From: Ctena decussata
Lineage: Eukaryota > Mollusca > Bivalvia > Lucinida > Lucinidae
Assembly (NCBI GenBank): GCA_963989385.1
Contig: OZ022502.1
Location: forward strand, 13,131,001 to 13,195,000
Length of the DNA stretch: 64,000 nucleotides
Direction of reading: 5' to 3'
Part shown: positions 11,660 through 22,473 of the stretch, one piece after another
Layout of the letters: every line of letters starts with the position of its first letter
Position numbering within the stretch: position 1 is the stretch's first letter
Notes under the pieces: generated by a model
Database searches by the model: none
The model's input: only the letters and a program-made list of their open reading frames with translations
Told to the model about the DNA's origin: nothing
Made by a program: the position numbers and the translations under genes

Positions 11660-14066
11660 TAGCACTGATTCTCAAGAAAGTGTAACGAATGGTGTCATGG
11701 CTTTAAACGCATGTATAATTTTATTTTGAGTTGTTGATTAAATCAAATAAGTGCATGCTCTGAAATTTCTGTTACTACCTAAAATATTTAAGTTATAATA
11801 TTGATTCAAATACATGGAAATGCTCATATTATCATACCTGATACTGAAGGACCCCCCTATGTTTTGCATGTCATAAATAAAGATGTCAATATTTACCTTA
11901 AATTCTTTTGAAGATTTTCGGCGTGAAGCAAATAGTCTTGACTAGGAAAGTTTGGTTTTACCGACTCCTTTCGACTAGTGATTAATGGGTATACGTTGGA
12001 ACACAATGCTTTGTTTAACTCATGACCGTTTCTTGTCACTGAGTTCCGTGTATTCTACGAGCCCAAGCATTAACAATGCATTCCAAAGTTTCGGATGAGG
12101 TTAACAAGGTTTGTCTTTTCATCAAGGAGGTCATAATCAGTCACTCTGACAGGCCATAAATAGTTTTTTACTATCTATTAAATTCAAATTTTGTTTTGAC
12201 GCGTCCTTAGTCTTCTGAAAAAAAAAACGTAATTTTTCAAGTGTATTTTACGAGTCAAGCCAAAGTCACCCAGTATATAAACAAGAAAGACACCTATTGC
12301 CTGTCGTAGAAAGGACACAACCCGTACTGGTAATTGGACAACTATCGTAACCCTTAACGAATATGCTTCGTAGAAAATAAGTTTCACCTTTCATAAAATT
12401 ATTTTCAGGACGTATTATACGGGACAGTAATTCTAAGTAGTACAGGAATGGACCCAGCAAGAAGCTTATACACTCTTAAAAAGGGCACATTGTCTTATTC
12501 ATTTAAAATGTACACATAAACGGCCAATCGGGAGCTGAAAAAGATTGAAAACATGGGAGAAATTTTCAGTTTTTGAATTTTTCATATTATGATTTCTTGA
12601 TTCAACAAAATATTCATTTAGTATTTACCTACTTCTTAAACTGAATGTGATATGTCTATATATGCGCTAAATATTTTTCACTGCTTGTATTGGGCAATTA
12701 AAATGAAACACTGATGCACTATGGTCTATTTTTCGGCAATAAATCGACGTTCGAGCAATACAGAAATGTGTCCCGTAAAATACAGTTACATTTAATAGCA
12801 GTTCTTTAAAGAAAAATCGTTCCGACAAACCTGAGGATTAGAAATTATGTTTTAAATTAATTATGATATATGTGTCTTTATTCTCTGCCCTAGACTGAGT
12901 AATCTGTTCTCTTTATCCGTAATTTTAATTTGTTTGCTTGGAAAATTTGGTTAAATTTCAATTCTGCAAAAATAAATTGCCTTATTCGCAATTTATATGG
13001 CGCTAGAAATAATGTTCTTCTGCAGTTTAGTTATCTATAAGTGTTATATAAGTGTTATTTTCCTCACAAATTGGATATTTTCTTAGTGGGAGGACTGGAG
13101 AAATTGTGCGATCAAATACAACATTAATGTCCCGTAGATTACAAACTTAAAACAAGTTTCACTGCCTTAATAAGATGATTTTATGGTAACATTTCGGCAT
13201 ATAACAACATAGTATATACAAGTCAAAGATGTTTGACCTTTAGATGCATGTATCTTCAAATATTCTTGTCGGAAAGTCTCACATGACAACTATTGAGATT
13301 TCAAGTTTTTATATTTAAGAACTGGGGAAAAGAACTTGAAATGCAAAGCAGTACTGGTGACATAAAAAGGCAAACTGGCTGGCAAATTGTAACGCAAACA
13401 CTTCTCTGTGGTCAAACATAGAACTTGTTCATGTAACAATATTGCATTTAGCCATTTATGTTGATATTTGTATCTAAACACAAACAGTTCACTGTCACAT
13501 TTTAAGATCGTGTATTTTACGGGACAGTACAGAAGACATGAATAGTAGTGTAACCATTCTAGATGCTCTATAAGGCATATGCGTTTTATATAGACAGGTT
13601 GCAGTTTTAAAGCTTAAAACAGGAGCTTTCCTTGAGGATTTCAAATCTTTAACTTTATATGTTTTGCAGGAATAGTTTTCTTTCATGTTAGTTAAGTACA
13701 ATGAGGTCGTATTGCTTCTTTTTGGTAGAGGAAGAGCATTTTGCTTTTTCAGAAATAACAGAGTGAAGATTACTAGAGCTCAACTTCGTCCTAAACAAAA
13801 TCACTTGCCTCTTTGGTGGATTATACCCTTATACTTCCAATAATTGCTTCAAGTCTATAGGTATACACGACTCGTAGAATACTCGAGAGAAAGTTTAGTG
13901 CCTTCACGTTGTCTCTCGTTATCTGAATTCACCTGATATTTACTGTGCAATACTTTAGATTTAGGTTCGTGAGATACCAAGGTTGTGAAATGACAGTGAA
14001 ATATCTCTATATGACTTGCTTACTTTTTCGATTTTTTAACCACCCAAAAGTTACACTTTCTTGAGA
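11660..14066. mobile_element. 2.4-kb TIR element inserted in the LINE
   Basis: The LINE frame stops immediately after FADDI and resumes at 14067 in the same coding region, so the whole interval is an insertion. Its ends are inverted repeats: TCTCAAGAAAGTGTAAC at 11670-11686 and GTTACACTTTCTTGAGA at 14050-14066. A 15-bp motif near TGTCCCGTAAAATAC occurs four times inside, in both orientations (12412, 12769, 13128, 13512), and GTATTCTACGAG is mirrored at about 12050 and 13870; these could be subterminal binding sites. No transposase-like frame was found. The target duplication is unclear because about ten extra bases lie left of the TIR. Confidence 0.75.
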
Positions 14067-14866
14067 CGCTCTAGCTGCGAGGAAGAGCAGGAACTAGAAG
14101 CTCTAGTTGAAAGTCTCGGTCAAACCTGCACAAGTTATACGATGGAGATCAGTGCTGAGAAGACCAAACTGATGACGAACAGCGCAGATGGCATCCAGAG
14201 GGAGATCAAGTTAAAAGGGCAGAAGCTGGGTACTGTAAACAGCTTCAAATACCTTGGAGCAGTTGTCTCAGATGATGGCTCAAAACATGAGGTTCTCTAA
14301 AGAGTTGCATAATTTAGCCACTTCAGCTCTTCCCAAGCTGAAACCAATTTGGAGAGGTAACAACATATCTCTTGGATCAAAGGTGAAACTTATGCGCTCC
14401 CTTGTCATTTCCATATTTCTGTATGCCTGTGAATCGTGGACCTTGACAGCAGAGTTAGAGAGTAGAACGCAGGCCTATGAGATGAGATGCTACCGAAGGC
14501 TACTGAACATTTCGTACAAGGACCGTATAACCAATGAGGAGGTTCGCAGAAAGATCCAAGCAGCCATTGGAGAATATGATGAACTCCTGACGCTGGTCAA
14601 GAAACGGAAACTAAGACGGTAGTTTGGCCACGTCTCAAGGTCTTCTGGTTTAGCAAAGACAATTTTTCAGGGCACAGTGAAAGGAAAAAGAAGAAGAGGT
14701 AGACAGAAGAAGAGGTGGGAAGACAATATCAAGGAGTGGACAAGAATGGCTTTTGCCAGCTCAACTAGGGCAGCTGAAGACAAGACAAGGTGGAAAGAGA
14801 TTGTTTCGAAGTCATCTGTGGTGCCCCAACGACCTAGTAAGGTTATGGGGTAAAATAGAATAGACT
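14067..14866 (+). pseudogene. RTE-type LINE, 3' portion
   Basis: This continues the LINE after the insertion. EEEQELEALVESL directly follows the catalytic box, as in the minus-strand copy at 60725-61995. After it come NSFKYLGAVVSDDGSK, the LYACESWTLTAE thumb/C-terminal block, and a basic tail (KRRRGRQKKRWED) ending near 14853. A frame change near 14290 separates the two halves. The 3' end is GTGCCCCAACGACCTAGTAA and a short ATAGAATAGA tail, then satellite resumes. Confidence 0.85.
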
Positions 14867-14915
14867 GTATTGATTTGCTATTCCACACTGTATTGATTTG
14901 CTGTTCCACACTCTA
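14867..14915. repeat. 23-bp satellite, resumed
   Basis: Two units (TGTATTGATTTGCTATTCCA and the next) continue the array of 7618-10228 on the far side of the LINE, proving that the LINE landed within it. The array ends 40 bp before the CUB-a exon. Confidence 0.85.
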
Positions 14916-14955
14916 GTAATTTACTGCTTTGACTTTTCATATCCCTTTTTTTCAG

Positions 14956-15155
14956 CGCCGAACATGGGTTGTGGAGAAGTGCTTATGCAAAACTCTGGAT
15001 GGATATCATCTCCCGACCGAGATGGGGACGGTCTTTACGACTTTAATCTCAACTGTACTTGGATCATACGTATGGACGAGGATAAATTTATAGCGTTTCG
15101 AATTTTATTCATAGACATTTATCCGTCAACTGATTGTTATTTGGACTATTTAAAG
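14956..15155 (+). CDS. CUB-a domain, first exon
   Basis: This 200-bp exon lies between a pyrimidine-rich acceptor (CCCTTTTTTTCAG) and donor AAG|GTGAGT; it enters in phase 1 and leaves in phase 0. It encodes the first half of a CUB domain, a beta-sandwich module of secreted and cell-surface proteins. Visible are the first cysteine (NMGCGEV), SGWISSP, the second cysteine with its tryptophan (NLNCTWII), the hydrophobic strand FIAFRILFIDIYP and the third cysteine before YLDYLK. Where typical CUBs have SPNYPxxYP, this one has SPDRDGDGLYD, a DxDxDGxxD loop of calcium-binding type. The second half is the exon at 20663. Earlier exons, including any signal peptide, are not in view. Confidence 0.85.
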
Positions 15156-15383
15156 GTGAGTGTTGTACTGACAGACGCTTTGTAGATTGCTTTCAGCTAA
15201 AACTTGTCGTTAACGAATTGCACATAATGTCAGTGGGAATGCGTTGCTTTGGCAGAATGGTTTCTAAATTTCTGAAATTCAAATTGAATCGACGAAATTC
15301 AATGTTTTGTCGGTGAATCAAACAACACTTAGTCTAAACTAATATACGACCTTATACTTTGCATCTCAGTTTAATTTCTTATT

Positions 15384-15623
15384 TAAGCCGCGACACGAGA
15401 AAACCAGCAAAGTGGCTTCTGCGCCCAGCAAAGACTCAGATCAGCCTGGGAATCCGCCCAGCCTAATCAGAGTCTTTGCTGTCTGCATAAAGCTAGCTTA
15501 GACCCTTAGCTACCCGTTAAGCGTACAGCGAAGACTCTGATCAGACTAGGCGAACGCACAGGCTGAGCTAATTCTTCACATGGTGCACATGCCACTTTGT
15601 TTGTTGTCTCGTGTCGCGGCTTA
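15384..15623. mobile_element. CCGCGACACGA palindromic MITE
   Basis: This is a full-length copy in the intron after the first CUB-a exon, with ends TAAGCCGCGACACGAGAAAA and GTGTCGCGGCTTA. With its right flank (15624-15735) it takes part in a duplication with 18943-19095. Confidence 0.8.
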
Positions 15624-15734
15624 TTAACATTTCTGTCTGGAGACAGAAGTTAACAGCAACACGTATACATTCGGAAATCGAAAAGATTAACTCATATCGT
15701 ATCCTTCGCGAAGAATAGTAGTATGCTAGTACCC

Positions 15735-16102
15735 TACACTGTAAAAATCGCGCTTAGTTACAAACCACAAGTAGTTACATTTTTAGGTGTAAACATGTTT
15801 AGGAATATGTCATATAGCTAAACATGTACGCCTTTTCTATTATTTTCCCGGACAATTTCTGCTAAATACGTTTTATTCTGTTACACGTTTCGGATGAATC
15901 CATTCTCTCTTTTCCCCGTTGAAGAACGAAAAAGAGACGAAAATGTTGACAGAGGAAATTTTCAAAATAAAAAGTAAATGTACATGCTTAACTTCTGAAC
16001 ATAAACCTAAACATGTTGCAAATTGAACATGTTACGATTTAAACACATAAAAAATTGGATTGCATTTTTTGCATTGATTCTAAACACATTTTTTACAGTG
16101 TA
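15735..16102. mobile_element. TACACTGTAAAAA TIR element
   Basis: About 368 bp is bounded by TACACTGTAAAAA and TTTTTTACAGTGTA. The inner parts share repeated AACATGT motifs (CTAAACATGT, CCTAAACATGT). It is absent from the second copy of the surrounding duplication (junction at about 19095/19548), supporting an insertion. The termini resemble Tc1-like elements. Confidence 0.7.
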
Positions 16103-16228
16103 TTCTCTACGAGGGTTTATTTTATTAAGAGAAATAAATCTCTGTAGATTGGTTACTTCTCCATAACTTTTATTCAGTAGCTAATGAAATTCAATCGGCA
16201 AACCATTGATGTTTCAAAAGTTTTTTTA

Positions 16229-18667
16229 GCTCACCTGAGCCAGCGGCTCCGGGGGAGCTTATAGGATGGTAAGGCTCCGTCGTCCGTCGTCGTCCGTCGT
16301 CCGTCGTCCGTCCGTCGTCCGTCCACAATTTCAAACGACTTCTCCTCTGAAACCGCTGGGCCAATTGTAATCAAATTTCATATAGAGCCTCCTGGGACAT
16401 TAGGAACGAAAAGTTGTTCAAACGGTCCTGGTCACATGACCAACATGGCCGCCACGCCCATATATGGTAAAAACCTAAAAAAATCTTCTTCTCCAGAACC
16501 AATAGGCCGATGGCCTTGAAACTTGGTATGTAGCATTGGGTACGCGAGTACTACCAAGATTGTTCAAATTATGACCTTGGGTTGACCTTGACTTTTTTTA
16601 CGGCAAGGTCAAATTTGCTTCCTTGTGCTTTTATATGGCAAAATGCCAGAACATAAGATATCTTGGAAACTGTTGCAGATTTTGGGCTAAAAACCAGTAT
16701 CTACGATCATCTTAATGAGTACGTGAAGATTTATGACTTTAAGAGGTCAAGGTCATTCTTTGACCTTTGACCCAGAACTCTCATATTTTGACAATTTCGA
16801 ACAATCTCCTCAACAGCCACTGAGCCAGTTGAAACCAAATTTCATATAGAGCCTCCAGGGGTTGAGGGAACAAAAATTTATTCATACTGTCCTGGTCACA
16901 TGACCAACATGGCCGCCACGCCCATATATGGTAAAAACCTTTAAAAATCTTCTTCTCCAGAACCAATTGAACGATGGCCTTGAAACTTGGTATGTAGCAT
17001 TCACTACTATCAAGATTGTTCAAATTATGACCTTGGGTATTTGGGTACTCTAGTACTATCAAGATTGTTCTAATTATGACCTTGGGTTGACCTTGACCAT
17101 TTTACTGCAAGGTCAAATATGGGAAAATGCTATAACATATGATTTCATGGAAAGTTTTGAAGAGTAAGGCCTAAAATTGGTTAATGCAGTTGAGTACATG
17201 AAGATTTATGTGTATAAGAGGTCAAGGTCATTCTTTGACCTTTGACCCAGAACTCTCATATTTTGACATTTTCAAACAATCTTCTCCAAAGCCACTGGGC
17301 CAATTGTAACCAAATTTCATATAGAGCCTCCAGGGGTTGAGGGAATGAAATTTTGTTCAAAAGGTTCAGGTCACATGACCAACATGGCCGCCACGCCCAT
17401 ATATGGTAAAAACTTTTAAAAATCTTTTTCTCCAGAACCAGTTGACCGATGGCCTTGAAACTTGGTATGAAGCATTGGGTATTCCAGTTCTATCAAGAGT
17501 GTTCAAAATGATAACCTTGGGTTGACCTTGACCATTTCACGGGAAGGTCAAATAAGGGAAAATGCTAGAACATAAGATTTCATGGAAAGTTTTGAAGATT
17601 TATCACTAAAAATTGGAAAATGCAGTCATCTTAATGAGTACATCAAGATTCATAAGTACAAGAGGTCAAGGTCATTCTTTGACCTTTGACCCTGAATTCT
17701 CATAGTTTGACAATTTCAAACTTCTTTTTAAAAGCCAATTGTAACCAAATATCATATAGAGCCTTCAGGGGTTGAGGAAACGAAAATTTCTTCAAATGGT
17801 CTGGGTCACATGACCAGCATGGCCGCCATGACCATATATGGTAAAAACCTTTGAAAATCTTCTTCTCCAGAACCAGTTGACCGATGGCCTTGAAACTTGG
17901 TATGTGGCATTGGGTACTCCAGTATTATCAAGATTGTTCAAATTATGACCTTTGCTTGACCTTGACCTTTTTATTACAAGGTCAAATATGGCAAAATGCT
18001 ACAACATAAGCTTTCATGGGAATTTTTGAAGATTTTGGCCTAAAAATTGGTATATACAGTCATCTTAATGAGGTCATGAAGAATTATGAGTACAAGAGGT
18101 CAAGGTCATTCTTTGACCTTTGACCCAGATCTCTCATATTTTGACATTTTCAAACATTTCCTCAAAAGCCAAAGGGCCAATTGTAGTCACATTTCATATA
18201 GAGCCTTCAGGGGTTGAGGGAACAAAAATGTGTTCAAATGGTCCAGGTCACATGACCAACATGGCCGCCATACCCATTTATGGTATAAACATTTAATATT
18301 TTTCATCTCCAGAACCAATATGCCTATGGCCTTGAAACTTGGTAAGTAGCATGGAGTACTAGAGTACTTCCAAGACTGTTCAAATGATAACCTTGGGTTC
18401 ACCTTGACCTTTTTTTGCAGCATGGTCAAATATGGGAAAATGCTAGAACATAAGATTTCATGGAAAGTTTTGAAGATTTTGGTCTAAAAAATGGTATATA
18501 TGGTTGTCTTAATGCGTATTAGCACATTAAGATTTATGAGTACAAGAGGTCATGGTCAGTCTTTGACTTTTGACCCTAGACTCATATTTTGACAATTTCA
18601 GACATAAGAAAAAGCGACTTTGCCAATTGCTCAGGTGAGTGGATCAGGGCCTCATGGCCCTCTTGTT
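16229..18667 (+). mobile_element. long non-autonomous element with tandem ~450-bp units (AGCTCACCTGAGC family)
   Basis: It starts TTTTTTAGCTCACCTGAGCC with a small hairpin (GAGCCAGCGGCTC), then a CGTCCGT simple repeat (16275-16325). About five diverged units of 420-480 bp follow, each with the sequence order 'CATATAGAGCCTCCAGGGG', 'CACATGACCAACATGGCCGC', 'TTGACCTTGACC', and 'AGGTCAAGGTCATTCTTTGA'. It ends with a hairpin GGGCCTCATGGCCC and TCTTGTTT. No frame is conserved. Relatives lie at 25127, 50041 and 62637. The 3' hairpin, lack of TIRs and tandem core recall Helentron-associated (HINE/DINE-1-like) elements, which is inference. Confidence 0.75.
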
Positions 18668-18942
18668 TATTTCTACCAGATGGTGGGACATAGTGGTTCA
18701 CTGTATTCCATTTCCATACCTACAACAATGTAACTATTGATCGGAGTCATGCCTACGCCCAGAAGCGTAGATAAGAAATTTATGCTGAAAGTTCATTTAA
18801 TATATTCTTTAACATAGAATTGTCCTTTATTATGATCTCTGATTCTTTTTGACATAAAATGCAGTTTCAGTGGCGGCCATAAAATTATGATTATTTTGGT
18901 GTGAGGTTAACTGGATTTTGCTAGCTCAACTAGGGCAGCTAG

Positions 18943-18998
18943 TGCACGTGCTACTTTGCGTACATGCCGCTTTGTTGGTTCTCTCGTGTCGTGGCTCA
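18943..18998. mobile_element. CCGCGACACGA MITE, right-end fragment
   Basis: Only the right terminus (CTTTGTTGGTTCTCTCGTGTCGTGGCTCA) remains. Just to its left, 18913-18942 matches 28 nt of the RTE LINE 3' coding end (CTAGCTCAACTAGGGCAGCT), so the junction is a rearrangement scar. Confidence 0.65.
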
Positions 18999-19097
18999 TT
19001 AACTTTTCTCTTAGGAGACAGAAATTAACAGCTACATGTATGCATTCGGAAATCGAGAAGATTAACCCATATTATATTCTTCGCGAAGAAATACAAG

Positions 19098-19547
19098 GCA
19101 TACTGTAAAATATGGTATGGTATGATGGATTGGTATGTGGTATGGCATGAAAATCTCATACCATACCACATACCATACCAAATGGCCATACCAAAAGTAT
19201 TATTGACCTGTAGTTTAATCTAGATCTGTAGTCTCTGAAAGTCATTAGCAGTCAGACCTTGATTTAAGGATTATAACCATCATCATTGAATGCATGTTAA
19301 CAATGTTAACAAGATCACCTCTATATAAGCATTACACCCACCATTATCAAATGCATGACAACAATATTAACAAGATCACCCAGAGGTGATCTTGTTAACA
19401 TTGTTGTCATGCATTTGATAATGATGGGTATAATGCCCAAATAATACTTTTGGTATGGCTGTTTGGTATGGTATGTGGTATGGTATAGGATTTTCATACC
19501 ATACCACATACCAATCCATCATACCATACCATATTTTACAGTATGCC
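19098..19547. mobile_element. 450-bp fold-back element rich in ATGGT repeats
   Basis: The left end GGCATACTGTAAAATATGGT is mirrored by ACCATATTTTACAGTATGCC at the right end. The arms carry (GGTAT)n-like pentanucleotides, then an inner inverted pair around AACAAGATCACC at 19380. The whole interval can fold on itself. It is missing from the corresponding place in the duplicated copy near 15735, where a different element sits. Confidence 0.8.
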
Positions 19548-19880
19548 GAAATACAAGATTTCCTTGTCAGAATAAGCTATTCTTTACGAGGATTTATTTT
19601 CTCAGGAGAAATAAATCTCTGTAGTCTGAAAATGATGTCTAGATTATTAGATTTATTGCAGGCCTACTTATCAGACTGTGCAGTGCTTGGAGATTGGTTT
19701 TGTCGCGACGTGACTCAAAGTAAAATTTATGTAAATTTACCACTTCTGTTCAGTCTGGTACGTGTCTGCTGTCTGGTTCGAAAGTACGAGAAATTATGTT
19801 TGTAATCAGTGCATTACCTGACCTGATTAGGAGAGTCGCTGATTGTATGTGTCTTTTTCATTCTTCAGATATTAGGCCGT

Positions 19881-19970
19881 ATATGAACGTGCGAATGCGA
19901 ACATGAACGGAACCAGGTGTTTCATATGAAACACCTGGTTCCGTGCATGTTCGCATTCGCACGTTCATAT
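19881..19970. repeat. 90-bp near-perfect palindrome
   Basis: Two 45-bp arms meet at CATATG (about 19922-19927) with a single mismatched pair and no loop. The sequence starts ATATGAACGTGCGAATGCGA and ends with its complement. Such uninterrupted palindromes are unstable in cloning and in replication, so this may be a recent structure. Confidence 0.85.
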
Positions 19971-20056
19971 GAACCACCTAGACACGAGCGTTTATACACA
20001 GAAGTCTATGGAAAGAACATTTCACTGTGGGCGTTCAAGCTGGTTACTAGCCTGAA

Positions 20057-20079
20057 GGGGGGGGGGGGGGGGGGGGGGG
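20057..20079 (+). repeat. poly(G) tract, 23 nt
   Basis: A continuous run of 23 G lies in the intron. It creates glycine-rich spurious frames in neighbouring reading frames. Confidence 0.9.
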
Positions 20080-20662
20080 AGGACAAAGAAATTGAACGAA
20101 ATATAAATATCGGAGAAGCATGGTTTGCACTAGAACGACCTCCAAAATCTCTGTTTTAGTTTTTATTCAGAAAAATGCATCCCTTCTTGTGTATAATAAA
20201 GCAGTTATTGATTTTTTTTCTTGTGAACATGAAGCGTTATTGAACGGTAAAAAATTCTTTTGACCGCAGCTTTACAACGGTCAAATGAGGCTTACTGTTC
20301 AATACTACTTTATGTCTACCTTAAGAAACCTCAGTCACTGTTATTTACTGAGGTTTTGAGTACATAAGAATCTTTCATGGGTACACGTATGAGGAGTGGA
20401 TAAAAATAGGCCATCATGAGGAACAATGTTTGGCAAAGATGGCCTAATATGTCGGTATAAGTGACACACGCGGATATCCTTATATATCTGGTGTGCAAGA
20501 AAAACATTTCTGTATGTATCTCTTTATATTAAGTTGATGTAATTCAATGCTTTGTCTAGTGTTATTCACGTATAACATACAAAAATAATAATCTACGTCT
20601 ACATTTTGTTGTTATAGCGGGAAAGTTTTTTTTTATATTATATTTCTTTCAAATATTTACAG

Positions 20663-20819
20663 ATATACGACTATACGAATGTGTTTAATTGGTACTGTTA
20701 CAAGCATTTGATTAATGGATCAGAAATATTAACGACATCGTCAAATATGTTGTTTGTGGATTTCGTCACTGACAATATTAACGCAAGATCAGGTTTCAGG
20801 CTGGAGTATGAAGAACTAG
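20663..20819 (+). CDS. CUB-a domain, second exon
   Basis: This 157-bp exon has acceptor TTTACAG|ATATAC and donor CTAG|GTTGG. It enters in phase 0, matching the 14956-15155 exon, and leaves in phase 1. It completes the CUB: IYDYTNVF follows the YLDYLK of the previous exon, then the fourth cysteine (WYCYKHL), the SSNMLFVDFVTDN strand and SGFRLEYEE, the usual GFxaxY end of the fold. Four cysteines in total give the two standard CUB disulfides. The last base joins the kringle exon to make an Asp codon, so the linker between modules is short. Confidence 0.85.
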
Positions 20820-20964
20820 GTTGGTGCCTAAGTAAACTCTCGATATCTCAAAGTCCATGTCTTCCTCAAACTACTGATATTTCAAATCAAATTTTCTGGG
20901 ACCAGAAAATTTACTTTGAAATATCAGTACTTTGAGACAAGAGGAGTTGAAACGTAAAATAAAA

Positions 20965-21202
20965 TGAGTCGCGACACGACAAAACCAACAATGTGGTTGT
21001 GCGCCCAGCGCAGACTCAGATCAGCCTGGGCATCCGCCCAGTCTGACCAGAGTCTTCGCTGTCCGCATCAAGGTAGCTTAGACCCTTAGCTACCCTTTGA
21101 GCACTTAACGAAGAGTCTGATCAAACTGGCCGGCTGCCCAGGCTGATTTGAGTCTTCACTGGGCGCACAACCACATTGTTGGTTTTGTCGTGTCGCGGCT
21201 CA
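20965..21202. mobile_element. CCGCGACACGA palindromic MITE
   Basis: This full copy lies in the intron between CUB-a and the kringle, with ends TGAGTCGCGACACGACAAAA and TTTTGTCGTGTCGCGGCTCA. Confidence 0.85.
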
Positions 21203-21360
21203 AATAGGAAAACGTGTCCAAAATATATTCTTAGATGTAAGAGGGTATTTGTGATTTCAGTGTTCGAAATATCTGATCTTTGTCTGCATTGTTTGCCTAG
21301 ACCTAGATTTCCAATACTTATACTTTGACTGTACTCCTATATGATTTAGGCGACATGAGA

Positions 21361-21427
21361 GAGCGAGACGGAGAGAGACGGAGAGAGAGAGACAGAGAGA
21401 GAGAGACAGACAGAGAGACAAAGAGAT
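21361..21427 (+). repeat. GA-rich microsatellite
   Basis: An imperfect (GA)n run with AGACGGAGAG and ACAGAGAG variants lies in the intron. Confidence 0.8.
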
Positions 21428-21499
21428 TTTAACATTAGAACAGAATTATTGTTAGCTTTTAGAGAGCAATTGTCTAACTTTTATTTGTTCTCAAAATGT

Positions 21500-21702
21500 A
21501 GATTTAAAAGTGATGGATGGGTGAATGGACGACACATTTTTAAGTCTTTTCAATAGTATTTCAGTCATATCAGGACGATGAAAGGCTGTGTGCAATGAAA
21601 CCCGTTTGCGATTGAAAAGATTTCCGCCTCCGGGAATCAAAGTCGGGACCGCTAGATCAGCAGGCCAGTGCTTAACCCACTGAACTACAGGTGCTCCTAT
21701 TT
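21500..21702 (-). mobile_element. tRNA-derived SINE, copy 2
   Basis: This has the same body as 60-280 and 37610-37806. On the minus strand the A-box-like segment (GTAGTTCAGTGGG) is followed by a decayed B-box (complement of GGAATCAAAGTC at about 21633). It ends about 75 bp upstream of the kringle acceptor. Confidence 0.75.
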
Positions 21703-21778
21703 ACAAATAAAACTTCTATAAACATTATTGTTTGCATTTTATAATTCATTTGTTTATTGACATTGAATGTTTATACAG

Positions 21779-22036
21779 ATTCAAAGCCGTGTTTGGACGA
21801 TCTGACCGGGTACAATGGAACAGTATCAGTGACAAACCACGGAAAAACATGCCAGGCTTGGTCCTCTCAGTCACCCCACCCACATAACTATAACAAGGAC
21901 AGGTTATTTCCAATGGACGGCTCAGTGACAGGGGCAAGTAATTACTGTCGTGATATTGACACCCCTGGGAGACCCTGGTGCTACACAATGGACCGTAATA
22001 CACGTTGGAGTTACTGCACATTTACGATTTGTAACG
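21779..22036 (+). CDS. kringle domain exon
   Basis: This 258-bp exon is of phase 1-1 (acceptor TTATACAG|AT, donor AACG|GTACGT), encoding one whole kringle of about 80 residues. All six cysteines are present in family order: PCLDD, KTCQAW, NYCRD, PWCYT, SYCTF and TIC. The diagnostic GYNGTVSVT, SPHPHNY and WSYC segments are also visible. Kringles mediate protein-protein or ligand binding in secreted or receptor proteins. The usual acidic DxD of lysine-binding kringles (NPDxD before PWCYT) is replaced by RDIDTPGR, so classical lysine binding is uncertain. Flanking CUB exons in matching phases make this part of one modular extracellular protein. Confidence 0.92.
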
Positions 22037-22105
22037 GTACGTATAATGGCTATTTTCCTATCGGTTTACCGTAACAATTAATTAACAATATCTAGACAGA
22101 TAGGT

Positions 22106-22246
22106 CCCAAGCAGGCACATGACGATGAAATGCCGCCTTGCTGACGTCTATGCGACGCACATGACGTTGAAATGACGTCATGCTGACATAGATGCGCCGT
22201 CATTTAATAGAGTCGACGTCATGTGCCCACTTGAACGTCTGGGTAA
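22106..22246. mobile_element. CCCAGCGGGCACATGACGTC element, longer copy
   Basis: It begins CCCAAGCAGGCACATGACG and ends GACGTCATGTGCCCACTTG, with internal TGACGTC repeats, just downstream of the kringle donor. This is a diverged relative of 6941-7010. Confidence 0.65.
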
Positions 22247-22405
22247 ACATTCCAGATCAAGTTTGACTAGGATCTACACTCTTCGCAATACCATACGCAT
22301 CTTCAAGACACATTACTGCATCGAAATATATCACACTGCTCAATTTTTAGGACAATTACGGTTAGGTATCCCGGCTTTTAGGATTTTTTCATACAATGCG
22401 GACTA

Positions 22406-22473
22406 ACCCGGCGGACACTTTACGGCTCAAAGACATTAGTATGACGTCATTTTGAAGTAATGTGCTCGCTGGC
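22406..22473. mobile_element. CCCAGCGGGCACATGACGTC element, decayed copy
   Basis: It begins ACCCGGCGGACACTT and ends AAGTAATGTGCTCGCTGG, with a TGACGTCA inside. It is a weak match to the family. Confidence 0.45.
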
